Origin: CAZAQS01 sp964486825 | Lineage (GTDB): Bacteria > Chloroflexota > Anaerolineae > Anaerolineales > UBA4823 | Direction of reading: 5' to 3' | Length of the DNA stretch: 23,395 bases | NCBI GenBank assembly: GCA_964486825.1 | Contig: CAZAQS010000049.1 | Span: forward strand, 1 to 23,395 | Part shown: piece by piece, positions 1-6,771 of the stretch | Position numbering within the stretch: position 1 is the stretch's first letter | Layout of the letters: each line of letters opens with the position of its first letter | Notes under the pieces: generated by a model | Databases searched by the model: none | What the model was told of the DNA's origin: nothing | Seen by the model: only the letters and a program-made list of their open reading frames with translations | Translations under genes and position numbers: made by a program

Positions 1-1693
1 CAAGATCCTCCTCTAACTCTTTAAGATCGTTTATTCCATCCAGGTCCTGTCTGATCCGGTAGGCCAGCCCCAACACTCGCAATGCATCCTGTGTCATCTG
101 GTCATTGGCAATCAGGATCTGCATGCGCTGGAGTTCGTTCAGGGGGAATACCCGGTCGTCCATGCCCTGGTAACTCGTGCAATGGTTTAACACCAGGTCG
201 GGCGCCCCTTTCACCAATACAGCTTTCCAGGACCGCTTCTCCTGGTCGTGGACCGGGGAGATATCCTCAGCTCGCGGGTCACGTAACTCATGTAAGGTGA
301 GCATTCGTTTGCGCTCGGAATCAAATGGGACTTCCTGTATACGTGGATAAGCCCTGTTTAGGTCCGTGAGGAGCGCTCCGGCCTTGGCTGCCGCGACAAC
401 CAGGGCTCCTTCTGTTGGATCACCGACCATACGATAGGTCTCTTTCTCATCACTGGATCCGCTGGTTTCGATATTTGCATCGTTGTTCAGAGCTGCCACC
501 CATAGCGCTGTCAGTGCAGCAGGATAATCAACCAGCTCCACGCATTTTTCGTCCAGTACAAAATCTCCTTGCGGAGCATAGCCGCTGCCGGTAATCTGGA
601 AGGTCTTTCCATCAACCCACAGCCGGGTAGCGGTCATTTCATTCTGGGTCAGTGTGCCGGTTTTGTCCGAGCAGATGATGGTTGCAGACCCTAAGGTTTC
701 TACCGATGACAGGCGCCGGATCAAGGCGTGCCGCTTGATCATCTCGCGCATCCCTAATGCCAGACTGATCGTAACCACAGCCGGCAGCCCTTCTGGGACG
801 GCTGCGATCGCCAGACCTACTGCGATCATGAACATTTCCAAGGGTTCGTAGCCGCGTGCCCATCCCAGTAGGAAGACCATCCCGCAGATTGTCAGAGCTG
901 CGATGCCGAGTGTCTTTCCGAGCTGGTCCAGGCGGCGCTGTAACGGGGTAGGTTCCTGTTCAACTGATTGGAGCATCTCAGCGATCAAGCCGATCTGGGT
1001 ATACATGCCAGTGCTGACGGCAATACCTTTCCCACGTCCGTAGTTCACGAGAGTCCCCATAAAAGCAGTGTTTTTGCGGTCTCCTAGGGGGATATCATGC
1101 TCCAGGCGCAGGTTGGCGTCCTTTTGAACAGGCACCGATTCTCCCGTGAGGGCGGCCTCTTCGATGCGTAAATTGATAGCCTCCAGAAGCCTCACGTCAG
1201 CCGGCACATAGTTGCCGGATTCAAGGAGCACGACATCGCCAGGCACAAGCTGGTGGGCTGGGATGACATGCCGGGAGCCATTACGGATTACGTGGGCATC
1301 TGGAGAAGCCAGCTTACGCAAGGCCGCCAGAGCTTGCTCAGCCCGGCGCTCCTGGATGACGCCCAAAGCAGCGTTCAAGATGACAATTGCCATGATTGCG
1401 GCTGACTCGACCCAATCCCCCAGGAATGCCGATATAACAGCAGCCACGAGCAGCATGATGACAACGAAGTTATTGAATTGATCCCACAACATCTGCCAGA
1501 ATGAAACAGGAGACGCTTCTCGGAGCTGGTTAGGGCCGTATTGTTCCAGGCGATTTTGAACTTCTTCAGAAGATAAGCCCTGGTCGGCCAACGTCCCTAA
1601 TTCCGATAACACATCCTCTTGGTTGAGGGCATGCCAGCTATTGCCGTTTTTTCCGGGCGCGATAACCTGAGGGCTAAATTTTTCTAACGTCAT
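1..1693 (-). CDS. P-type cation-transporting ATPase, P2A (Ca2+-ATPase-like), 3' end outside window
   Basis: ATP-driven cation pump of the inner membrane, most like the bacterial P2A (SERCA-like) calcium pumps. I translated this strand by hand: ATG at 1693-1691 opens a frame that stays open to the left edge (564 codons; the family is usually about 900 residues). Seen in order: a cation-ATPase N-terminal region (about 20-80), two membrane segments (about 73-113), the actuator-domain TGES (183-186), PEGLP in membrane helix 4 (300-304), the phosphorylation motif DKTGT with Asp343, and a nucleotide-binding-domain KGAPD further on. PEGLP followed by AVVTISLALG favours P2A over heavy-metal P1B pumps, and no N-terminal metal-binding CxxC is present. 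The ion is not proven: related P2 pumps move Na+, K+ or Mn2+. It is divergent from the next gene, with a 223-bp gap. The remaining hinge and TM5-10 lie outside. Confidence 0.93.
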   Translation of the reverse strand, partial: MTLEKFSPQVIAPGKNGNSWHALNQEDVLSELGTLADQGLSSEEVQNRLEQYGPNQLREASPVSFWQMLWDQFNNFVVIMLLVAAVISAFLGDWVESAAIMAIVILNAALGVIQERRAEQALAALRKLASPDAHVIRNGSRHVIPAHQLVPGDVVLLESGNYVPADVRLLEAINLRIEEAALTGESVPVQKDANLRLEHDIPLGDRKNTAFMGTLVNYGRGKGIAVSTGMYTQIGLIAEMLQSVEQEPTPLQRRLDQLGKTLGIAALTICGMVFLLGWARGYEPLEMFMIAVGLAIAAVPEGLPAVVTISLALGMREMIKRHALIRRLSSVETLGSATIICSDKTGTLTQNEMTATRLWVDGKTFQITGSGYAPQGDFVLDEKCVELVDYPAALTALWVAALNNDANIETSGSSDEKETYRMVGDPTEGALVVAAAKAGALLTDLNRAYPRIQEVPFDSERKRMLTLHELRDPRAEDISPVHDQEKRSWKAVLVKGAPDLVLNHCTSYQGMDDRVFPLNELQRMQILIANDQMTQDALRVLGLAYRIRQDLDGINDLKELEEDL

Positions 1694-1811
1694 ACACGCT
1701 CTCCAAGATCAGGTGGGAAGTGAGATATAGCATAATTCTATCACCACTGCTGGCAGTGATTGCGAGATTTTGATCGGTAATGTTCGTAATGCAAGCCAGA
1801 TCCCTGGCATA

Positions 1812-1820
1812 TGTTACAAT
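1812..1820 (+). promoter_or_regulatory. Possible extended -10 promoter element for the alpha/beta hydrolase
   Basis: TGTTACAAT fits an extended -10 (TGn followed by TACAAT). It would start a transcript near 1827, giving a leader of about 90 nt before the ATG at 1917. No good -35 is visible 16-18 bp upstream, so support is moderate at best. Confidence 0.3.
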
Positions 1821-1866
1821 GAATCCCAATAAAGGGTAGCACTACGTGAACCGTAGGGTAACCATA

Positions 1867-1898
1867 TCAACCTGGATTTTTATTAATACACAGGTTGA
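1867..1898. repeat. Perfect 8-bp inverted repeat just upstream of the hydrolase RBS
   Basis: TCAACCTG (1867-1874) and CAGGTTGA (1891-1898) are exact reverse complements separated by 16 bp of AT-rich sequence. The right arm ends next to the GGGAGGT ribosome binding site. It could be a repressor operator or an mRNA hairpin that masks the RBS. It has no T-run, so it is not a terminator. Confidence 0.4.
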
Positions 1899-1916
1899 AG
1901 GGAGGTAAGTTATAGA

Positions 1917-2780
1917 ATGGATAGCACCTTTATTGAGACGAATGGAATCCGCCTACATACTATGCAAGCAGGACCAGAAGGCGGGCGCCTTATCATTTTG
2001 TTGCATGGTTTTCCTGAATTCTGGCGCGGCTGGATCCGCCAGATTGATCCGTTGGCCTCGGCTGGATTTTACGTACTTGCACCGGACCAGCGCGGCTACA
2101 ATTTGAGCGACAAACCAGCTCAATTGGAAGCCTACCTGCTGGATGAGCTGGGAAAAGACATAATTGGATTAATCAAGGCATCCGGCCGGCAAAAGGCGGT
2201 TATCGTAGGACATGACTGGGGCGGTATCGTAGCCTGGTGGTTGGGTATTCATGAGCCGGAAATACTCGAGAAACTGGTCATTATAAATGCACCGCACCCT
2301 AATGTAATGCGAAGGTCGCTGATTTTTAACCCTGAACAGGTGCTCAAGAGTAGTTATGCCCTCTTCTTCCAACTCCCCTGGATCCCAGAAGCGATCAGCC
2401 GCAATGAGGATTGGAAGCTGGTGGTAAATGGCATGCTTGAAAGCAGTCGCCCGGGCACCTTTAGTGAGGAGGACATGGGATACTACCGGGCAGCATGGTG
2501 GAGAAAAGATGCCTTTACTTCCATGTTGAATTGGTACCGGGCTAATGCTCGTTTCCAACCGGTTTTACCCGAGGAGGCGCGCGTAAGTGTGCCAACCTTG
2601 CTGATCTGGGGAGAGCAGGACCTGGCATTAGGCAAGTACTTAGTAGAACCGAGCGCACAACTGTGTGACCAGGTGCGTGTCGAAGTGTTTGAACAGTCCA
2701 CCCATTGGGTCCAGCATGAGGAAGCAGAACGGGTGAACCAGCTGATTTTGGAATTTGCCGGCGAGGCTGAAAGCTCCTAA
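1917..2780 (+). CDS. Alpha/beta hydrolase of the epoxide hydrolase / haloalkane dehalogenase type
   Basis: Cytosolic hydrolase of 287 residues. Visible motifs are HGFPEFW (30-36, oxyanion-hole HGxP as in epoxide hydrolases), DQRGYNLSDKP (57-67), the nucleophile elbow GHDWGG (99-103) with Asp100 rather than Ser, the cap-region segment NWYRAN (205-210) with a Tyr typical of epoxide hydrolases, WGEQD (231-235) carrying a likely acid, and catalytic His263 in STHWVQHE. An Asp nucleophile means an alkyl-enzyme ester mechanism, so the product is an epoxide hydrolase or a related dehalogenase. The HGFPEFW, FFQLP and NWYR signatures favour epoxide hydrolase, but the substrate is unknown. GGGAGGT lies 8 nt before the ATG. 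The gene is monocistronic and its stop overlaps the stop of the convergent cytochrome gene within four bases (CTAA, 2777-2780). Confidence 0.9.
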   Translation: MDSTFIETNGIRLHTMQAGPEGGRLIILLHGFPEFWRGWIRQIDPLASAGFYVLAPDQRGYNLSDKPAQLEAYLLDELGKDIIGLIKASGRQKAVIVGHDWGGIVAWWLGIHEPEILEKLVIINAPHPNVMRRSLIFNPEQVLKSSYALFFQLPWIPEAISRNEDWKLVVNGMLESSRPGTFSEEDMGYYRAAWWRKDAFTSMLNWYRANARFQPVLPEEARVSVPTLLIWGEQDLALGKYLVEPSAQLCDQVRVEVFEQSTHWVQHEEAERVNQLILEFAGEAESS

Positions 2781-3658
2781 TATCCCTTATTCAAAAAGGA
2801 TATCAAGGATTCGATCTCCCTTTCGTTCAGCGCCAAGTCAGGCATCTGGGTCTTCGGTTTTATCTCAACAGGATCTGAAAGCCAGAGCCGTAGAAAAGCC
2901 GGTGACGCTGTGTAGTTGCTCAGGTCAGGACCCACTTTGGTTTGAAAGGCTATCAAACTATCCGAGATATCCGCGTGTTGGTGACAGATCACACATCCTT
3001 TTGCAACGAACAGATCCGACCCTAATTTTTCCAAAGACCCTTGCTCGATTTCATCATATTTTCCTGTAGGGGCACCCGTCCCGCTGGCCGGAGCGGTTGA
3101 AAGCGTAAACCCGAGACCAGCGATAGCCAGCCCAGCCGCCACCAGGGATACAGCCCACCTTGTGTGTTTCTTGCGCATGAGCAGTAACACAGCCCCTGCG
3201 ATACTCAGACCGGCGAGCGGCCATATCGTTGCCGAGAGGAAACGGGACGGCGGGATGCCTTTTCCATCCAGGATTGGGCCGGGAGGCTGTACAAGAAGAG
3301 CAGGCATCGGCTGTGTGAATCCATAAGGGCCAGTTGCAATTCCCCACTCCCAGAGACCGGGTTGTGGGAAGCTCAGGCTGGCCAGGTAGTGACCTTCAAC
3401 CCCCTCAGATCGTGCGGGAACCGATAACTCGGCTCCGCTTTCTGGATGCCTGGCATCGACGCTTAATCCCTCAGCTGTCACAGGGGTAACCCCGTGTCCC
3501 CTGAGCATAAAGCCGATCTCTACTGCCTGGTTCACTTTGATACCTTCAGGCAGGCGGTCAAGAGTGATTACAGCCCAACCCCCTGCTAAAGCTGGGATGA
3601 TGAAAAGCAGCCCGGCGAGTAGGACAAATACAGTAGCAACAAATACTATTCGTGACAT
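2777..3658 (-). CDS. Membrane-anchored cytochrome c with N-terminal YtkA-like domain
   Basis: Protein of 293 residues. A signal-anchor helix (about 5-24) leads to an extracytoplasmic beta-rich domain (26-125) that resembles YtkA/FixH-type domains. Two more helices follow (about 143-161 and 167-187), joined by a basic loop (RKKHTR) that should face the cytoplasm. The C-terminal class I cytochrome c domain (about 200-293) has heme motif CVICH (Cys222, Cys225, His226) and a likely axial Met272 in TQMPDL. The topology puts the heme outside, as needed for c-type maturation. I chose the ATG at 3658 because AGGAGA precedes it and the signal anchor starts there; a longer in-frame start at 3778 would run into the upstream gene. 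It is the third gene of the ECF sigma unit, 35 nt after the anti-sigma stop. Its role as electron carrier or redox sensor is inferred. Confidence 0.85.
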   Translation of the reverse strand: MSRIVFVATVFVLLAGLLFIIPALAGGWAVITLDRLPEGIKVNQAVEIGFMLRGHGVTPVTAEGLSVDARHPESGAELSVPARSEGVEGHYLASLSFPQPGLWEWGIATGPYGFTQPMPALLVQPPGPILDGKGIPPSRFLSATIWPLAGLSIAGAVLLLMRKKHTRWAVSLVAAGLAIAGLGFTLSTAPASGTGAPTGKYDEIEQGSLEKLGSDLFVAKGCVICHQHADISDSLIAFQTKVGPDLSNYTASPAFLRLWLSDPVEIKPKTQMPDLALNEREIESLISFLNKGY

Positions 3659-3693
3659 GGTATATATCTCCTGTTTCCCATCCTGCCCGTAGA

Positions 3694-4470
3694 TCATTTC
3701 AGCGATTCGGCCACCTTGACAGCTTCCCTCAGTGGTAGATCTGTCTCCAGCCGGTAAGTCAGCCCGTCCTCCTCCCAAATCAATACATAGCCCTGGATGA
3801 GCCGGAAATTCTCAATGTTCCCGTTCCTCATATTAAGAAAATAGGGTCCTTCCGCCCATACAGCAGTCTGCCCATTGACTTCAGCCATTTCGATGGAGTG
3901 CGGCATTGACTTGCCGATGGCATACGAGCCTGGACTCACCAGGTGCAAGCTTAACCTGACCTGTTCTGGTGCTTGAGGGTCCAACCATACCAACACGACC
4001 ACCGGTCCGCCCATATCTTGCAGGAATACCAGGTCAGGCTCGCCTAGTTCTGTGGGATAGGTGGGTAGGCGGATTGGAAACCCCACACGCTCTTGGGCGC
4101 TTTGCATGTTGGTCTGGCCTGCAATAGCCTGGAGGGAAGGAAGTACAGCTTGCGCCGGTAAAGGCTGGCCTGGGGAAGAGGTTGGAGCCTGAGTCTCACT
4201 GGCAGGCGACTGGAAAATCTTTACGACACCTATTTGGAAAAACTCCAGGATCTGAGCTCGGACCGGCGGAGCTACCAAAGCCCCTGCCATCACAGCAATC
4301 AGCACGACGATAACCCAGGTGAGCTTTTGGGGTCGGAACGACCTTATCGTTGGCGCTGGCTTCAGACGGGGGAGTACCTTCCTGGGGATATCCGGGAGAG
4401 GTGGATAGCGAAACTCTACCACCATATCCTTTAGCCGGGCTTCCATTTCTGCGAATTGGCTATCATCCAT
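3694..4470 (-). CDS. Membrane-bound anti-sigma-factor-like protein
   Basis: Protein of 258 residues with a short N-terminal cytoplasmic region (1-49), one membrane helix (about 50-67, LTWVIVVLIAVMAGALV) and an extracytoplasmic domain of about 185 residues. The latter resembles the sensor parts of DUF4367-type proteins found beside ECF sigma genes. No ZAS zinc motif (HxxxCxxC) is visible, so the anti-sigma contact region is not of the classical type. The start at 4470 overlaps the sigma stop by 8 bp (ATGGATGA) and is preceded by GGAATGGAAAG. An ATG at 4488 is in frame but leaves a longer overlap. The overlap implies translational coupling, which fits a sigma/anti-sigma stoichiometric pair. The anti-sigma role comes from context and topology, not from a recognised domain, and the signal sensed is unknown. 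Confidence 0.7.
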   Translation of the reverse strand: MDDSQFAEMEARLKDMVVEFRYPPLPDIPRKVLPRLKPAPTIRSFRPQKLTWVIVVLIAVMAGALVAPPVRAQILEFFQIGVVKIFQSPASETQAPTSSPGQPLPAQAVLPSLQAIAGQTNMQSAQERVGFPIRLPTYPTELGEPDLVFLQDMGGPVVVLVWLDPQAPEQVRLSLHLVSPGSYAIGKSMPHSIEMAEVNGQTAVWAEGPYFLNMRNGNIENFRLIQGYVLIWEEDGLTYRLETDLPLREAVKVAESLK

Positions 4471-5053
4471 CTTTCCATTCCTTCCCATACTCGGGTAAAT
4501 CTCGCTCGAGGACGTCTCGTAATCTCTTCAATGACCTGTGCAGGCGTGATTTCACCGTTCCCGGTGCTATACCGGCCGCTTCTGCCACCTCTCTCACTGA
4601 AAGCTCCAAAAAATACCGCAAGTAGATTACTTGCTGGTCTGTCTCGGGTAGCTGCTGGATGCCCTGCCATACCTCCAGGTTTTCTTCATTTCGAGCGCTT
4701 CGTTCTTCAATGTTTTCTGTCTCTCTAGAGCCGGAATGGAAAAGCCGGGTCAATGCAGCCAGATAGCGGCTGAGAGAACGGCGCCTGTTGCGCGCCAGGT
4801 TGGCGGTAATGCTCAAAAGCCACGGTCGCAAAGCTCGCTGGTCGTCAAAACTGTCAAAAGCGCGAAATGCGCGAATAAAGGTTTCCTGGGCAAGATCTTC
4901 CGCCTCCAACGGGTCTCCAACCAGCAGATAAGCAAACCGAAAAACCGGCTCCTGGTGCAGTTGCATAACAAGTTCCCAGGCTGCCTGATCACCCAGGTGG
5001 GCGCGACGTACGACCTCGGACTCGTTGAGAAAGGCTTTTCCGGACCAGTCCAT
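4463..5053 (-). CDS. ECF-type RNA polymerase sigma factor
   Basis: Alternative sigma factor of 196 residues that directs RNA polymerase to stress or envelope promoters. Region 2 is clear (AEDLAQETFIRAFRAF, near 50-65, then RPWLLSITANLARNRRR). Region 4 is a helix-turn-helix (LPETDQQVIYLRYFLELSVREVAEAAGIAPGTVKSRLHRSLKRLR). Regions 1 and 3 are missing, as is usual for ECF factors. A charged linker (about 110-130) joins the two domains. The next gene starts inside its stop region and encodes a single-pass membrane protein, the usual arrangement for sigma plus cognate anti-sigma. No Shine-Dalgarno is seen before ATG 5053. A GGAACC/GTATAT promoter-like pair would place the transcript start only a few bases upstream, so the mRNA may be leaderless and the gene self-activated. 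Confidence 0.95.
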   Translation of the reverse strand: MDWSGKAFLNESEVVRRAHLGDQAAWELVMQLHQEPVFRFAYLLVGDPLEAEDLAQETFIRAFRAFDSFDDQRALRPWLLSITANLARNRRRSLSRYLAALTRLFHSGSRETENIEERSARNEENLEVWQGIQQLPETDQQVIYLRYFLELSVREVAEAAGIAPGTVKSRLHRSLKRLRDVLERDLPEYGKEWKDG

Positions 5054-5060
5054 ATATTAA

Positions 5061-5088
5061 ATATACACCGCTGGGGGCAAATGGTTCC
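5061..5088 (-). promoter_or_regulatory. Candidate ECF-sigma autoregulatory promoter
   Basis: Read on the minus strand, GGAACC (5088-5083) is followed by exactly 16 bp and then GTATAT (5066-5061). GGAAC is the usual -35 core recognised by ECF region 4, and 16-17 bp is the usual spacing. Transcription would start near 5054-5056, one to three bases before the sigma ATG at 5053, which also lacks an RBS. This is a motif match read by eye; other copies of the motif were not scored. Confidence 0.5.
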
Positions 5089-5108
5089 CTTGTTTTTGAT
5101 TACCTGGA

Positions 5109-5137
5109 TAGACACATCCTGCAGCTACCTTTATAAT
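5109..5137 (+). promoter_or_regulatory. Sigma70-type promoter for the hydrolase-murI unit
   Basis: TAGACA (5109-5114, one mismatch to TTGACA), a 17-bp spacer and a perfect TATAAT (5132-5137). Transcription would start near 5144, giving a 54-nt leader to ATG 5198. Confidence 0.65.
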
Positions 5138-5151
5138 TCCTGGGTTGCAAA

Positions 5152-5168
5152 GGCGCAGGATGTGCGCC
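5152..5168 (+). repeat. 6-bp inverted repeat in the 5' leader
   Basis: GGCGCA (5152-5157) and TGCGCC (5163-5168) are perfect complements around GGATG. It sits about 8 nt into the predicted transcript, so it could be a stabilising 5' hairpin or an operator. No T-run follows. Confidence 0.35.
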
Positions 5169-5197
5169 GATCTTACTATTGACGGAAAATTGATCCT

Positions 5198-5932
5198 ATG
5201 CCTGCTGCGCTGATTGGAATAACTACCGCTCATATGCCTCATCCAGATGGATTGCCGATGGTCGCCGTTCAGGAATCGTATGTGCGATCTGTTCAAAACG
5301 CTGGTGGCATCCCCCTTTTGATCCCACTTGGGCTCAACGAAACAGAGTTACAAGTACTCCTGGAGCGAGTTGATGGCCTGTTGTTCACGGGAGGGGGTGA
5401 TATCGATCCAGGCCGTTTTGGAGGCCAGGCCCATCCATCCGTCCATCAGGTTGATGGAGACCGGGATGAGGTCGAGATCCGCCTGGTGAAGGAGGTTGTC
5501 CGGCTTGAGAAGCCGTTCCTGGGGATCTGCCGAGGCATTCAGGTAGCTAATGTGGCACTTGGTGGCGATCTATTTACGGATATTGCGAGTCATCTACCCT
5601 CTGCCCTTGAACACGAGCAAGTCCCTGGCCGTCACTGGAGCTATCTGTCTCACAGCATCCAGGTGGAGGCTGGTAGCCAGTTGGCAGAAATTCTAGGTGG
5701 AACGCTGTTCGAAGTCAACAGCCTGCATCACCAGGCCGTTTCCAGGCTGGCTGGAGACTTCCGGGGGGTAGCCTATGCACCAGACGGCGTTCTGGAGGCC
5801 TTTGAGCTGCCCGGGCATCCCTTCGGGGTTGCCGTCCAATGGCATCCGGAGTGGCTTCAGGATCACCCGCCCATGCGAGCGCTCTTCAGAGCTTTCGTGC
5901 AGGCGGCAGGAGATTTGACATCGCACCCATAG
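5198..5932 (+). CDS. Gamma-glutamyl-gamma-aminobutyrate hydrolase family (peptidase C26, PuuD-like)
   Basis: Class I glutamine-amidotransferase-fold hydrolase of 244 residues that cleaves gamma-glutamyl amide bonds and releases glutamate. Motifs are FTGGGDIDP (near 63-71), the nucleophile elbow FLGICRGIQ with the catalytic Cys (near 109), GGDLFTDI just after it, and VQWHPEW with the catalytic His near the C-terminus. This pattern matches PuuD rather than GuaA/CarA domains. The ATG at 5198 begins a typical N-terminus (PAALIGITTAH). A sigma70-like promoter lies 60-90 bp upstream. The 3' end overlaps the murI frame, so the two are probably co-transcribed. One enzyme frees glutamate and the next makes D-glutamate. 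That link is suggestive only, because no puuABC polyamine genes are visible. Confidence 0.88.
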   Translation: MPAALIGITTAHMPHPDGLPMVAVQESYVRSVQNAGGIPLLIPLGLNETELQVLLERVDGLLFTGGGDIDPGRFGGQAHPSVHQVDGDRDEVEIRLVKEVVRLEKPFLGICRGIQVANVALGGDLFTDIASHLPSALEHEQVPGRHWSYLSHSIQVEAGSQLAEILGGTLFEVNSLHHQAVSRLAGDFRGVAYAPDGVLEAFELPGHPFGVAVQWHPEWLQDHPPMRALFRAFVQAAGDLTSHP

Positions 5933-6744
5933 GCATCTTCGATTCAGGTGTTGGAGGGCTGTCGGTTTTAAAAGCCATCCGCCAATTTCTGCCGGACGAA
6001 GAGATCATCTTCCTGGCAGACCAGGCCCATGTCCCATACGGGCCGCGCCCGCTTGAAGAAGTGCGGGTTTTTTCAGAGCAAATTACCCGTTTCCTTTTGG
6101 GCGAGGGCGCAAAGCTGATCGTGGTGGCATGTAATGCGGCTTCAGCGGCAGCCCTGCATCATTTGCGGTCTACTTTTCCAGATGTCCCCTTTGTAGGCAT
6201 GGAACCCGCTGTCAAACCGGCTGCTGAAACAACGCATACTGGAGTAGTTGGAGTGTTGGCCACCCCCGCTACATTTCAGGGTGCCTTATATGCCTCGGTG
6301 ATCGAGAGATTTGCAAAGGGGGTGAAAGTGATCCAGGACACCTGTCCGGGTTTGGTCGGGCGGATCGAAGCCGGTGAGCTGGATGGGAAAGGTACCCGCG
6401 CAATCCTGGAAAAAGCTCTGCAACCGATGTTGGAGGCAGGTATTGATACGGTCGTGCTGGGCTGCACGCACTACCCATTTGTAATCCCGCTAATCGAAGA
6501 GATAGCGGGTCCAAGGGTGAGGGTCATCGACCCGGCGCCTGCCGTCGCACGGCAAGTCAAGAGGGTGTTGGAAAGCAGAGGTCTATCTACATCCATTGAC
6601 GAAGTGAAAGGCAGTTGCGGGCATAAAGCCCTCTTCTACACCACCGGCCGTCCAGAGCAGCTCAGCCCGCTGCTCCCAGGGCTGATCGGTGGCGAGGAGC
6701 GCGTCAGGAAACTGGTTTGGAAGGGTACAGCGCTGGTTAAATAA
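5839..6744 (+). CDS. murI: Glutamate racemase
   Basis: Converts L-glutamate to D-glutamate for peptidoglycan by a two-cysteine mechanism. In the frame from ATG 5839 (301 codons), the family homology starts at PIGIFDSGVGG (30-40). The first catalytic Cys is C98 in VACNAASAA, the second is C209 in GCTHYP with His211, and MEPAVKPAA (121-129) is also conserved. The start is uncertain. The ATG gives 29 extra N-terminal residues translated out of frame over the conserved WHPE end of the upstream gene. AGGAG (5908-5912) instead stands 7 nt before an in-frame ATC at 5920, right where family members begin. No ATG, GTG or TTG lies in frame between. The residue after CN is Ala (A100), where racemases nearly always have Thr. 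Confidence 0.9.
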   Translation: MASGVASGSPAHASALQSFRAGGRRFDIAPIGIFDSGVGGLSVLKAIRQFLPDEEIIFLADQAHVPYGPRPLEEVRVFSEQITRFLLGEGAKLIVVACNAASAAALHHLRSTFPDVPFVGMEPAVKPAAETTHTGVVGVLATPATFQGALYASVIERFAKGVKVIQDTCPGLVGRIEAGELDGKGTRAILEKALQPMLEAGIDTVVLGCTHYPFVIPLIEEIAGPRVRVIDPAPAVARQVKRVLESRGLSTSIDEVKGSCGHKALFYTTGRPEQLSPLLPGLIGGEERVRKLVWKGTALVK

Positions 6745-6749
6745 TTTGC

Positions 6750-6771
6750 GCCGGGCTTTTATTAAACCGGC
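6750..6771. terminator. Weak hairpin between convergent murI and metG
   Basis: GCCGG (6750-6754) and CCGGC (6767-6771) flank a 12-nt AT-rich loop in the 27-bp gap between the two stops. The stem is only 5 bp and no T-run follows, so any bidirectional terminator role is doubtful. Confidence 0.2.

Noticed and set aside
1212..1481. Plus-strand 89-codon frame inside the ATPase gene
   Set aside because: It is the complement of conserved ATPase sequence (TM2 and actuator domain) with clear motifs on the minus strand.
3659..3778. Longer start for the cytochrome c gene
   Set aside because: It would overlap the anti-sigma gene by 85 bp and bury the signal anchor; the start at 3658 has AGGAGA.
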